Shown in pieces: positions 33,855 to 46,117 of a stretch of 64,000 nt of DNA (the stretch's first letter is position 1; each line of letters begins with the position of its first letter). The position numbers and the translations under genes were made by a program. The notes beneath the pieces were generated by a model, which saw only the letters and a program-made list of their open reading frames with translations, was not told where the DNA came from and ran no database searches. This DNA is from Oopsacas minuta. Its lineage: Eukaryota > Porifera > Hexactinellida > Lyssacinosida > Leucopsacidae. The stretch is taken from the NCBI GenBank assembly GCA_024704765.1, contig JAKMXF010000077.1:511220-575219 (forward strand), read 5' to 3'.

Positions 33855-35881
33855 TTAAGACAAGATCGCTTTCAGATGAAAGTCTGACAAATATATCAAT
33901 GACATTATCCTTGAAGGAAGTTTCCCTTGCAAGATGTTCCTATATTTCCTGATAAATTTGTTGCAGGCTTCGGATCCTTCTTCGCTAAAGCATTTCAATC
34001 CATACCCAAAGTTCATCTCTCTCAGTATTTCTTCAGAATGGCCTGGAAATTTATGTAATGTCGGTGTAATGTTCACCCAAGGAAAGGATTGAAGAATAAG
34101 GGGATATGTGTCTGTACAAAGGTTACCCAATTCTTCTGTATTGATTTTCTGTCTGAATTTATGATTCTTAGAATGACAGATAATTGTGTGTGAAATTTAC
34201 AAAGGGAATCCCTATGATCAATCTTAACCAAACACATTGCGCATTCAATATACTCGGAATCATTTGAAAAAGCTCTTCGGGCCACACCACTAGTAGAGGT
34301 AGTACCTCCTTTGGGGTCTGCTTGGTCAATTCTTAGACCTGTTACTTCATGAACTATGGTTCGCACATCCATCATAGAGTCTTTAATTTCTTTTGATGAT
34401 GGTGACCATGTGAGCTTGTTACAATTTAGGTGGCACACAAGTAAATTAAACCATCTAAAAATGCACGTATAGGAATGTACGGGAGAAGCAGGTAGAATAT
34501 CCATTGTTGATAATGGTTGGTGAGTCAGGTTAAATCTTTGATTCGTTGGTAATGAAAAGAAAGCATCAATGTCTTCCAGTTCTCCAAATAATTCGATGGC
34601 GTCTGAAATGTTTCTATTGATGGGATAGCCTTGCAAAATTAAATCACGATCTTTTAGTTCTTTCTGCGTTGCAGTACATAGTTGGCAGCTCGCACCTCCT
34701 GCTCCTGAAAGAATACTTGCCATTTTGCCATCAAGCATTGATCGGACAACATCGACAAATATATGTTTATCATCCGCAAAATAGAAACCTTGGTCCTTCA
34801 TTTGATCTGTTTCGGGATTGATGATATCTTTCATAAATAGGTGAATATTGTCATGATTTTCTGTGGCTGCAAGAAGGAAATTTGGACGTTGGGAGAATGG
34901 AGAATTCGGGCAGTTGTTTTTCCAAAGTTCCTTTCCACCAGAATTAACAATGTGTATTGCTTTGAAGCAAAATAGAATGAACGATTTGGTAAACGTATTC
35001 GTATTCGGTTAATTATATACGGTATGCTTTCCAGATCCATCTAAGCCATCAGCAATCTGAAATCGGAGAGGAAAATCTTTATTTGAAGGGGACGGTAGAG
35101 TGGACATAATTCTACAGAATATATGGTAGACAAATTGAGCGTATGGCACACACACACACACACACACCAACTGGGGCTGTAGGTTTCGGGTATAGTTGAA
35201 TCATACTTCGTAGTACTAAATTATTTCTACGATCGGCCACCCTCTGATATGTAGGAAAGTGAATTCCATTAGATAACAAAAGTTGTAGTAGAGTATACTT
35301 CCTCTTTCCAATCTCTAGTAGATGCAAAAGAAATAATCTCTTGACCACATCCAATTCTTTGCTTTTGGAAGCACGCCCGAATTGACCAGAGAATTTTCCC
35401 TGCACAATTAATTTAGATACCCTTGCAACTTCTCGATTGTCTTTTCATTGCACAACAATTACAAAGCAAGAGCTGCAATTGCAATTTCAGAAGTTTTTTC
35501 GATTACCGAGATGAACCTGATAGACTCAAGGACACTAGAGATGCGGGAACGCTGATGTTGCAATGAAAGATTGATAAGTTCTTTCTTTTGGCGCACCGAC
35601 TTAGTTTTTTTGAGGGCATGTGAAGCTATAAATAACTCTGAGCAAATTTCTGAATGCCACCAATCTCTATGCAAAGATTCAAGTGATTTTTTTGAAGTTC
35701 TAATCATATCTCGTATTCTACGTGGAATCAATTCAAGTTTAGCCTGCTTGGCATCGTCTAATCCATGGAGATCGCTAAGATGACAGAGAGTTGTTTGGAC
35801 GCAATTGCCATTTGCTTTCAGGATTTTAGCTAAATCGAGACGGGATTCGGGGGAAGTCATCGGACCAATTGGTTCAGCCAT
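33855..35881 (-). pseudogene. Transib/RAG1-like transposase, broken (copy 4)
   Basis: 35881-35459 is a long, clean N-terminal frame (140 codons from ATG; LIPRRIRDMIRTSKKSLESL, rich in basic residues). 35405-35112 continues with VADRRNNLVLRSMIQLYPKP and is interrupted by an expanded CA repeat. Near 35055 the strand reads IADGLDGSGKHT, the first catalytic Asp. 34834-34073 (253 codons) holds SMLDGKMASILSGAGGASCQ followed by LC: second Asp and intact CxxC; then INRNISDAIELFGE, SPVHSYTCIFRWFNLLVCHL and KGGTTSTSGVARRAF. 34130-33855 holds WVNITPTLHKFPGHSEEIL with HxxxxH and FSEEGSEACNKFIRKYRN with the catalytic Glu. So all three catalytic residues and all four zinc ligands remain, spread over four frames. 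Confidence 0.88.
35147..35168. repeat. (CA)11 microsatellite inside the Transib coding region
   Basis: An uninterrupted CA run that is translated as a Val-Cys run on the minus strand, in the relic of copy 4. It presumably arose after the gene became inactive. Confidence 0.9.
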
Positions 35882-36119
35882 TGATCAAGGATAAATTACT
35901 TCGGAGAAAATAGAGGTGTATGATTGAAAACATAACTACACGTATATACACACATTTTATATGTTTAATTTCGTCCAGTAATTTCTAAGAATAATTAGGA
36001 TTAGACGGGTATTCAATTACATAGTTACAGATATCACTTTAGGAATTTCCATAGCAACGATTACGGACAATGGAATGTGACCAAAAAATGAAAGTTGCGC
36101 ACCGTTTCGGGGCCTGTCA

Positions 36120-37189
36120 TCTTCATATAACATAGTATAATTTATAAACAACAACTGGAATTATTTTCGCTTTGAAGTTCCTAGACGATCTCTTTTCAGA
36201 CACTTTCAAAATGTTATGCATGGAAAAATGGGATCCATTTTTTACCCTGGGTACAACAATCCTTCATAGAAGGGTACACGGTTTAGAATATATCTGATAC
36301 AAAATTTGAAATCAGCTTGCAAAATTGTCCAGAATAGATGAAACAATAGATCCCTAATATATTCTATAAAGAATCAGAATCAATGTGAAAATCTTTAATA
36401 GTTTGAATTCTCCGAAACGATAATTTCAACATCAAAAACTACAACGTTTCGATAAAATTTACATAACTAATAGGCTCCCAAATGATTCGAAAATTGGAAT
36501 GGATGCTACTTGAATGTTTAGAAACACAATGAAACCATAAAGGAATGAAAGCATTACTAGAAAAATTTCTTAATTCTCTACTACTAAGCCATTGTGTAGT
36601 AGATACTAGCAGGTGTGAAAAGATGGAAATTCTAGATTAGCCGAGGGCTCTTATGAATGGAGGGGTATGTGTCCAATATCTTGAAATTTACAATAGGATG
36701 AACCGATGGCCAAATGCCTAGCAAAATGGCAAAATGAAGTAAATGAGGTATATTTCACGAATGAATTAATATTGAAAAGACAGCATAAATATATCATTCC
36801 ATAAGCAAAGGTATCAATGTCACTGAAATTTGTTCAATTTACGCAACCTGAAAAACAAGAGTCGGTTGAGATAGTCTCAATAATTTTGGAATCACGATAG
36901 TCGATGTACCATAGAGGAATTGCCTTTACAGGGAAAAGAATTGTGAAATAAATTTGCTGAGCTGTGAAATCATAGACACTGTTAAACTAGAATATCTGAA
37001 AAATTGAACATAGCTAATAGTAATAGCTATCATATTTTATCGATTGGATTGACATAGGAAATTCAGTTGTGAAATAGAACGTAGATGGTGGGTCAATCAA
37101 AATGCTAATATAGAATTATAAAAACCCAGAAATAACTTTCATACATAGTTCAACGTCGAAATATACAAACACTAATGACAAATACTCAC
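36120..37189. other. AT-rich DNA, possibly intronic
   Basis: No gene or repeat recognised. If the exon at 37190-37338 is real, this lies in the intron downstream of it. Confidence 0.35.
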
Positions 37190-37338
37190 AATATATTCTC
37201 TTTTGAAACCCTGGTTATTCTTACTGTGCATCGACTTGAGATAATCTCCAAATCGTAATATTGAAATGTCATCAGGAGGTGGAGTAAAGCTTGGAAAAGT
37301 TCCAGCTTGCTCATCAGGAAATCTTCCAACTGATACAT
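37190..37338 (-). CDS. Candidate exon, receptor tyrosine phosphatase juxtamembrane-like
   Basis: On the minus strand the segment is preceded by TGTTATCTAG (acceptor) and followed by GTGAGTATTT, a strong splice donor. The 149-nt exon reads VSVGRFPDEQAGTFPSFTPP then PDDISILRFGDYLKSMHSKN and NQGFKREYI. The pattern I.(F)..Y...(M/L)....N.GF..EY resembles the segment just before the first catalytic domain of receptor-type protein tyrosine phosphatases. In those proteins it links the membrane segment to the phosphatase domain. Intron phases would be 1 and 0. I did not find the neighbouring phosphatase exons in the window. The coding look and good splice sites make a host exon likely; the family call is an inference. 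Confidence 0.45.
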
Positions 37339-39620
37339 CTAGATAACAACAAATATACAAGGTTGCATAAAATGAATATTTTGCTTACACTAACATAGGG
37401 CAGCGAATTTATGAAATTTTTACTGTGCATGAACAAAATGTATTACTCCTGGGGCTATGGACTATCCTTATTCATAAAGTATTGTCAACTCTTATGCATA
37501 AGTCTGGTTTTCAACAAGTTTTATTTCTTTTTGGCAATCATTTTGCATTTGGGAAGAAATTTATTCTTTGTTTCAGGAAATACATATTTATACTGATAAA
37601 TGTGCGTTTTTCATTAAATTGGTTCAGAATCAGGATAGTCGATTGCCCGAAGAACTTAAAGTTTGTCATGCACGGAATTTGATGCAGACCAGTGTAATCA
37701 GGGGTCATAAAGCTTTCCTGAACCATACGCAAAAAGTGTTCGCCTCATATTTACGTGTGCGTCTAGTGCAAACACTTAGTATTCGAGATGGGGTCTAGTA
37801 CGAATTTTTGCGCCCTTAGATCTATATTTAATGGAATTGACTCGCCTTTTAGCGAGTTGCATACGCGTGGATGAAACCCTGTCTATAATTGAGAGACTAT
37901 ACAATAAATAATCAATTTCTTTCACAATAAGATTCAACATATCACTGGTACAAAAGATTTAGCATGGAGAGGAAAAGAGTGAGATTATAGATATATTTGA
38001 GAAAGGTAACAGTTAGAGCTCTAACATTATCACAATTAACACATTTCGTGTGGGTGAAATATTGTTTATAGATTTCCGGGAGCCAATTCCTTTTTTTCGC
38101 TATTCAAAATATTTTGTAATTGAATATGATTTCTGTTTGCCATTTATCACATAAACTCAAAACAATCAGAACACAAATGTGCTAAGAATAACTCACATGA
38201 TAGTGTTTCAGGTTATACACTGTGTATATTTGCAAATACTCTACAATACTTGCAAAAACTCAATTCAACAATGTCAAATCACAGTCTATGCAGAATTAAA
38301 TCCTGGAATGAAATTAACCTATAGTAGAAAGCGGGAGTTTTTGCAAGGAAATTTTTGAAAATATCCAACAGTTGTTAAACTAAAACGAAAGATTTGTACA
38401 CATTCTTTGCAGAAAAATTTGTGTTGAATATATCCGATTTTTTAGAATTCCCCGTTCCTATAGAATTTGGACCAGGAATTTTTTGTAGGATGGTTTCTCA
38501 GAAAGGGGCAATTAAGCAAGTTTGTGTATGAGAGGGTTTGTGAATGCCCAGAGGGGAATATTTCACTGTTAAGCTGTTGAGACCGATCTACGGCCTCTTT
38601 TCTCACATAAACAAACATAGGTAAAAACATATCTAACATTATAAAATATTTTAGGAAGAGTCCAAAGGGGAAATGAATTTAGAGTAAGTGCTTCCCAAGT
38701 GCATATTGGGATTCAAAGCCCTGTGGAAAGAGGCTATCGAGAGCAATGGAAGTTCACTGAATATCATTCAACTAAATACAATTTTGGAAAAGAAATTAAA
38801 TTTGTATTTGATCATCGTGGTAGACATTAGAAAGTTTCAAAATTGAATTATATGTTCCTGATTACCACAAATTAGCAGGTGGGAACTAATCTCTAGGACA
38901 ATTTTGAGATATTGACCAAAAGCGATAGTATGATTAATAATGTGAGAATTAAATGTTAGATAGTTAAGAGAGTGTATTAACCAATATAATTACAGTCAAC
39001 ATTCAACACAAAAGATGTAGTATATACTTCGTCACTTTAAATGTTTAATAAATATTTCATTAACTCTAGCTGTTTCTATATTCGTTATTTCAATATTCTT
39101 GTGAAAAATATGCAACATATGGATCACAATGTCGGATAAATTTGAAATTTTGCTTCTTGGACACAATTTAGTACATTAGGTACCATTTATTTTGCTGATT
39201 CCGAAAATATATTCCAATATACTCCAACAATTCACAACTTCAATGAATTCAATTCACAAGATTGGTAAATTGCTAGAATTAGAAAAGTTTACCAAAATAG
39301 CAAGGAGGCATGGATAAAACTGTGAGGATATATAGACTATAGTGGAATTAGATCAAACAAAACAGGAAAGACTCTGTTGAGGCATAATCTACCAAAAATA
39401 AGGCCAACTCAGTGACTCATTTTCACTGTACCAGGGATTAAATGAAGTGGATATAATTTGACGGTAAATTCTATAATTGCTGATAAAATGAAAATGGGGA
39501 AACTTTACTTAGATATGTGTATCATTAATATGTAACAATTAATAAAAACCATATTTGTGAAAATTCTCGGAATGAAAAGACGTCATTTAGGATCGCAATC
39601 GGTAAATATAGATGAAAAAC
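37339..39620. other. AT-rich DNA, no gene recognised
   Basis: Several short overlapping frames at 37411-37798 and 38442-38639 have no family features. Possibly intron of the minus-strand gene. Confidence 0.35.
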
Positions 39621-39795
39621 TTACAACTCGTGCCAACAGCTTAGTCTATTATGGAAATTAGGTAAAAAGTGGCACTATTAACTGGAGGCGCTATGAAAGG
39701 TTAGGTTTACTCTAATATACATAACACCCTAATTAATAGTGCCACTTTCTAAACAAATTGAACTTAATAGACTAAGCCAACGGCATAGGTTGTAA
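39621..39795. repeat. MITE-like inverted repeat, 175 bp
   Basis: The left arm starts TTACAACTCGTGCCAACAGC and runs to GTGGCACTATTAACT; the right arm is the inverted counterpart (reverse complement TTACAACCTATGCCGTTGGC ... GTGGCACTATTAATT). Arms are about 64 nt, with a loop of about 45 nt. Superfamily not identified. Confidence 0.75.
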
Positions 39796-40868
39796 TATTG
39801 TATTTTTTCCTCACACGGCTAGGATTTCAATCCTTCAAATATATATTTACATTTTACTATGATTATCCAGTCAAAAATTTATAATATTTTTGCAGGAATT
39901 ATCAGTTGGCTAAATAATATTAATAGGAGGGAATACCTGAGAAGATTTCATTGGTACAAATATAAGTGTGAAATTCAGAATCAGCGTATTGAATTACCCC
40001 CTTTGTAGTTTAGAACATCTACGATCATTCAAAGGTTAAATAGTCGGGCAAATGTCTTTTAAATTATCCTTGGGTAATTTGAATAATATAAATTCGGAAA
40101 TATAATAGAAATAATTAAAGCTACAATTAAATTTAGATATTCAATGAACGCATATTATACAGCACTTGAAGTACCTATTGTTTAACGAATAACTATTTAA
40201 CATCTAAGAACAATTGAAATACTACAGATGACATAGTGGTAGATAATGAATATTTTCATTTACTTTCAGCAAAAAACTATAACCAATATAAAATTCTGAA
40301 AGAGTACAAAGGTGTAGAATATTTTTCTCTTTCGAAAGGTGTGATAATATTGGCACCCTTCCTTACGTAATTTTTACTAGAGGCCAGACAAAAGTTTGAC
40401 CAGCGTGAAATAGTGGCACTTGATGTCCGATTGATTAGCAAAGGGGCGGAGGCACACACGACGAATATCTCAATATCTTTCACACTTTATATCACCTTAA
40501 TTCTCCCCAGTCTTTGGCTGCTGGGCTATCACGGAGAAAAAAATATAGAAAAAATGGCCAACCATTTCAATACAGGGCCACTATACTAAAGTATAGTAGG
40601 CACAATAAAATAGTCAATCTTTGAAACTATGTAAAACGTTAAGAATTGAAGAATTTTCGAAATGTCGAAGTAACAAATGACCTAAAGGCATTTCAGAAAG
40701 AAAAATATAAATTATCGATAATAGAGTGCATGTGTTTCAGAGATATCGCACAGAACTGGGATATCACATCAAGGTTAGCCAATATAATGCACAATCAGCT
40801 TCTCGAGTCTGTATTATGCTTCTCACTATGATATTATGAAATTTTGTGTATTTTTGAAACTGAACTTA
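39796..40868. other. AT-rich DNA, no gene recognised
   Basis: No protein family is seen. The 68-codon frame at 40277-40483 is unrecognised. Confidence 0.35.
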
Positions 40869-41106
40869 CACTGCTTTGTTAAAAGTATCGGAACACCCTG
40901 CCACAATAGACAGCTGGAAAGGGCATGCAACCTTAGTTTGTAGGCTAAAGAAGATTTGCAACTGAACATAAATAGGTATATCATAAACAACAAAAGACAA
41001 GCTATTGTTTTACTTTCTGCTATATCCATAAAATCTTACAACGCATTCTCGCCATGTGTCACTTGTGCAACAAGTGGTAGCGTTCTAATACTTTTACCAG
41101 GCAGTG
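40869..41106. repeat. Tc1-like MITE, 238 bp
   Basis: Left end CACTGCTTTGTTAAAAGTAT, preceded by TA; reverse complement of the right end CACTGCCTGGTAAAAGTATT. Inverted repeats extend about 30 bp (through CGGAACACC and AGAACGCTACC). The CA(C/G)TG... AAAAGTAT plan is typical of Tc1-like ends. The right TA has become AA. Confidence 0.7.
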
Positions 41107-41985
41107 AAAAAGGAAATTTTATGATTATGTCACATTGGTAAGAGATAGTAGAAGAAATGTATTATATGGGTTTCGGAAGTCGAGTATATATTAAAATTTA
41201 TGGATATCCAGAATTTACCATAATTGTAAAGATTATCGAGTTATATCAGGATATTAACAAAATAACATCATCCATGCTCTATATCTTCAAATTATGACTT
41301 TATGGAGACTAATATACTGTAGTTTCAGAATCAGCATAGTCAACACAAAAGGAAAGAATTTATAGTGTCCAGGAAGTAAAAACATTCCAAAATTCAAACA
41401 TTGGTACAAAGTAATTGACCCATATTATACATGTATGACATAATCTCAATCTTCTTTGAGTGTCATTGGCAGAAAATATTGCTATTAAAAATTGTATAAA
41501 TATTATTGAAAAAACAGAAAAAATTCTCAAAACCCAAAAAATATATTACTATATGATTCACCTTGGGCGCAAATGGAAATATATCTATATAGATAGAAAA
41601 TAAATTCGAAAATTTAGAGATAAATCGTACATGGACACACGAGGCTGAAGTAAATCGCACTATACATCCACAAAAGGGAACTCGAGATGTTTATCACAGG
41701 GCAATAAGTGGAAACAGTGGCGTAACTAGGATTTGAAACTGCGGATGGCTTAGGGCACCAATACAAATCCTAGGGGCTATTAATTTGACATAATGCGGAA
41801 AACAATATATACAAACATTTTGAATTTTTTTTATATTAAATATATAAAATAAAATATCAGTAATATGTAAATATCGATATGAGTTCAACTGACATCAACT
41901 ATCACAGATATATAAACAAAACATAATTATACAAATCAAATGATGACATGATACATTATACCTGCACACGAAATAATTGGTCCTG
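41107..41985. other. AT-rich DNA, no gene recognised
   Basis: No gene or element end was recognised. Confidence 0.4.
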
Positions 41986-41989
41986 CCGG

Positions 41990-42260
41990 TGAAGCAGTGA
42001 ACAGTGTTCTCATTGAATAATATTCACCGAACATTAGTCCTAGGGGATATGATTTCCTACAATGTTCCATATTATGAATAATGTTTCTCGGACATTATTA
42101 ACTTAGGGAATATGACTCCTCACACATATTTCCTTAGTGAATAATGTTCACCAGAACATTATTACAAGGGAATATGGTCCCCAATGTTCCTCTTTGCTAA
42201 AAATGGTTCCAAACAATATTCTCTAGAAAAAATTGTTCCCTAAACAGTTCAAATTTGAGC
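41990..42260. repeat. Degenerate short-unit repeat (GTTC/GAAYAWTRTTC type)
   Basis: Words such as GAATAATATTCACCGAACAT, GAATAATGTTTCTCGGACAT, GAATAATGTTCACCAGAACA and GAATATGGTCCCCAATGTTC recur roughly every 40-60 bases. A related array is at 54725-54910. Confidence 0.5.
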
Positions 42261-43077
42261 CATTATAATTGTAAAAAAGCATGCGGCATAAGTAACTAAC
42301 ATTAAGAGAGAATCACGGTCATCATTGGGGAATTCCAGGACAGCCCAACAAGTCATTTCACTGACATCTTCCGATTTGCTTCAAACTAAGTTAGTCGTTA
42401 GTCATAGACATATCATTGGTTATGTGTGAATTCAGACATGGCAATTCTTCGAAATTACGCAATGAATTCAAAGTGTGTCTATTTACAAAATGGCAACACT
42501 AACTGAACACTTAGATAATTGTGAGATCTCAATTATCGCCAAAAAAACTTCAACATGGAGACAAAAAGATGGAGAAAATTCAAATTATCATAATAGGATT
42601 ATTAGGACCCATATACTGCATCAAACGAGGAATTGAACATGCCACCAGAAGTGAAACCGCAACTATGAAATAGAATTCGAAGAGATATCCGGAACTTACA
42701 ATTACCTGTTATACATTATATATTAGAGTATGTTTTCAGAATGTGGCATGTTCGTTTTACTTCCATATGTTCCCTAGAAGGTATTAACAATTATTTCTCA
42801 TCGACAACGATATATTAACAAATAACTTTAAAAGATTCCAAGAGACTGAAAGAATTAGACGTATTTTATGATGTTTATTGTTAGCATTCAGGGATTTAGA
42901 TTCCAAATCATATTAATACCTCAATGCATTATATACAAATCGAATTAACAACCACATTTACATCCTGTAAATGGCGGAGCTGAGGCAAGTGGGCATAACC
43001 TGTTGATATGAAAATCCTGGGATGCCAGATCTTGACATTATTTCCGGGCTGTTATCATCCATGTTTACAAAGAAGAA
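42261..43077. other. AT-rich DNA, no gene recognised
   Basis: No recognisable feature until the foldback that follows. Confidence 0.35.
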
Positions 43078-43593
43078 TCTTTTAATAGTGTATAGAGTTA
43101 TAGTAACATGAGTGTCATCGAAAGATGATGTAACTTTGAAGGAATTTTGACAAAGTCCTAAGTTGCAATGTAAATGGATATGAACAGAATCTAGCAATAT
43201 CTGCAAGAATAATGATGGTAGGGCTCAATCCTTCATAGTAATGACTACTCAAATGTGTCTTTCTACTAATGAAATTGTGAGGAATAATACTTAAGTTTAA
43301 GTAGTAAACGGTATAGAACACCTTACTATACAAAGTCAATCAATATAAATGAAGTAATCATATATTAACCGTTAGTGTTAATAAAACTAATGATTCAAGA
43401 ATAGAAGTCACATTTACGTATCCATTACTATGAAGGATATAGCTCTACCATCAATATTCTTGCAGATATGGCTAGATTCTGTTCATATCTCTCCACAATG
43501 AAACAGAGGAATTGTCAAAATTTCATTAAAATCTCAACTTTTGGGGTAGCAGTTACATGCCACTATAATTCCATACACTAATGATGATAATGT
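43078..43593. repeat. Large foldback, arms about 210 bp
   Basis: The left arm (about 43078-43290) is the inverted partner of the right arm (about 43385-43593). Matching words include GATATGAACAGAATCTAGC, ATATCTGCAAGAAT, ATCCTTCATAGTAATG and GGAATTTTGAC against its counterpart AAATTTTGACAATTCC. Identity is roughly 75-80 percent by eye. It is either a foldback transposon or two copies of one repeat in opposite orientation. Confidence 0.7.
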
Positions 43594-45649
43594 AGAAATA
43601 CAATTATCATATTGAAATAATCAGTATAGTGTCAAATTGAGTAGATATAATTGTGACTAAATTCAAGTTAGTAGCATATTGGTGTTTGATATCATCCTGA
43701 GATTCACAGCTTGGGAGGGAATGGGTCAAATTGGTTTTGAGAAGAGACGACGCCTATTATTTGTAGACTGCCAGGGATAGTATACAGACATCATAGTAAA
43801 GAGACGGTATTGTACCTTCTTTCAACTTTAGAGACTTCCAGGGGACTTCTCAACAGGTGTAATCTCTTTTGACTCTTATATATATATTCTGAATTTCTCC
43901 ACCATGAACTGCTAAGTACACACGTAGTCGGTCTTGAGATCATAAACATTATGATAATGTAATTATACAAGTTTCAAACAAGCATACAAATTGGTAAAAT
44001 CGGTAAAATACAGTTATGCCTTAGAATAGGAAATATAGCATCAAATGATTGTACAAAATTGGCAAATTTTCAGTTCGGTCTACCTAACCACATGCCCAAA
44101 ATGCACAATCAGTATGAGACCCATGATCAGTAGGCTATACCCTCTCCAATTAGAAGTCTAATATTTTCCACGAATCGAAAAACATTCCTAGTATTCTATC
44201 AAATTTACAGGATGCAGCACACCGGACGAGTCAGCTGTCAAAATTATGGGGTAACAACCAAAGGTGCGTGTTGTACAAGAAAAAATGTGATAAATCCAGG
44301 CAAATATCCTGTAATCAAACATTTAAGCGAAATACAGGAGGGGCCAGATCTAAAATGAAATTCGGGGGAATACTATGAGGTATTACTAAACGGAACTCAA
44401 AACATCTCTTGTCAGAAAAGATACATAGAAATTGCCATTAATAGCAGCTCGGATAGTCAAGTGCTAAGTAAAAAATGTTCATTTTGGTCATGCAACTAAT
44501 GAAATACTAATTTTATATGAAGGAGTGCCTCTCAATATTTACCCATTTCTGGAAAAATTGGCCCAATGCTCTGTGTGCGAAAATTGAGAAAATTTGAAAC
44601 CGGTCTAAATTTCTGAAATGAAGCCCAAGTATGTTTTCATTGTGGTATTTAAAATCAGCATTCAACTTCTAGCAATTTGATGGGCTATGTAACCATTGCA
44701 TTCAATTCTCTAAGGACCACTTTAGAGATGGAATGTCTTGTCACGAATATCGGAATTGAAAATAGATTTGAATAAAATATGAACGTTAATTGTATATTAA
44801 ATGTTTTGAGGTTAGAATGGGACAAACATACATTAGAAATAGACAAAAATTCACCATATAATTTGGTCTTTTAAGTCGTTGTAAAGATATTCCAAGAATC
44901 TTCATGTGTCTCGGTCAATTGTGACATTAATCGTACAAATGGACAATAAAGACTATAAATAAGAAGAAAATCAAATTCTGAGAAAATAGTCATCCAAATT
45001 AAAATTTTGAACATTCTCAATGCATTGTTATTTTATTTAACGCCTGATAGAATGTCAATATTCACATATTTTAGAGCAGTTATACTAACAAGATTAACTT
45101 TTGATATTTGCAAATTTCAATTAAGACAATTGATCATACATGAGGGTCTAATCAATAAATGACACAAACTATTAAGTTTGATCAATGATGGATAACAACA
45201 TTAGCCTTTAAAGAATACGTATGGGAGAATTTATCAAATTTTAGTGCTAGTTTTCCACGAGGACGATGAATATTGAATTATAGTTGTTGATGGGGAAATT
45301 GGGGAAGCTGAAAATTGTTGAAATTACAAGATAATATATAACTAGTGCGATCCACCAGCTAGGTCGCTACGCAACAGCTTAGTGCTTCAGGTTAAGCTTT
45401 AGAAAACACAGGTAAATTTCCGAGCACTTTTGGTTGCTAAACGACGGGGTAAACTAGGCACTGCGTGCCTCGAATACTAAACTTCCCGGGAATTTTAAGT
45501 TTTAATTAGCAATGGTCCACTAAATTACATTCAATCGGATTTATGTGATGAAATTTTGTCCAGTCAAGATAATGGAATATTTCCAGGATGAGTTAGCATT
45601 TAGTTAAAGTGATGGCGTTATAATATTTGGTATATTGCAGCTTACTTGC
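43594..45649. other. AT-rich DNA, no gene recognised
   Basis: No gene found. A locally GC-richer patch at 45345-45490 has no tRNA fold or coding family that I can support. Confidence 0.35.
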
Positions 45650-45870
45650 GTTTCCATTTCAACCTTATAGCAGATATATTGGCTGAGAAGTGGATAATAG
45701 GGTGATTTTCTCACAATCAAAATAGTGATAATTATGTCATAATTTCATCATAGGTGCCAATTTTCATTTAAGATTCGAACTCGTCGAGCCAGACCAAGAA
45801 TACCACAGTATGCCAAAATGAGCCCTGGATGTCTTATAGTTTCCTCAATTAATCATGGACATACAAACAA
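45650..45870 (+). repeat. Dispersed repeat, copy 1
   Basis: Shares with 55080-55290, in the same orientation, a series of blocks: ATATATTGG, GTGATAAT, TAATTTC(A/G)TCAT, ATTTTCAT, TCGAACT(C/T)GTC, GAGCCAG, GTATGCCAAAAT and TTTC(C/T)TCAAT. About 210 bp. Family unknown. Confidence 0.65.
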
Positions 45871-46043
45871 ATATGTATATCATAGCAAACATACGTATAT
45901 AGATAAATGAATCTAATGAGTAGTGTAAACATCTCCCCCCTACTGGACAGTGTAAGTATCACACACCAAAACTCAAGTTTATGTCAATCCAAAGTTGTAA
46001 AGAAGGGATGTGTGCACCTGTTTGATAATATACTCAAAAGCTG

Positions 46044-46117
46044 CTTCCTTCCATTCGAATAATAAATTCATATAAATTTCATCTAATGAATTTATTGTTT
46101 GAATGAAAAGAGGAAGG
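46044..46117. repeat. Hairpin, 28-bp arms
   Basis: Left arm CTTCCTTCCATTCGAATAAT followed by AAATTCAT; right arm is ATGAATTTATTGTTTGAATG followed by AAAAGAGGAAGG. Loop about 14 nt. Could be a small MITE. Confidence 0.65.

Larger units (their letters stand above)
33209..36119 (-). mobile_element. Transib/RAG1-like transposon (copy 4)
   Basis: The left end begins CACAGGGGCTTAAAATGGGA (33209) and the reverse complement of the right end reads GACAGGCCCCGAAACGGTG (ending about 36119). Both ends are homologous with those of copy 3, which places the boundaries within a few bases. The first five bases keep CACAG on the left. No clear 5-bp duplication is present (TAGTA against ATCTT). The transposase relic is at 33855-35881. 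Confidence 0.68.

Noticed and set aside
41990-42260. CRISPR-like array
   Set aside because: Units are degenerate, spacing is irregular, and the genome is eukaryotic.
45345-45490. tRNA-like or SINE-like GC-rich patch
   Set aside because: No cloverleaf with a T-arm GTTCRA box and no promoter boxes could be drawn.
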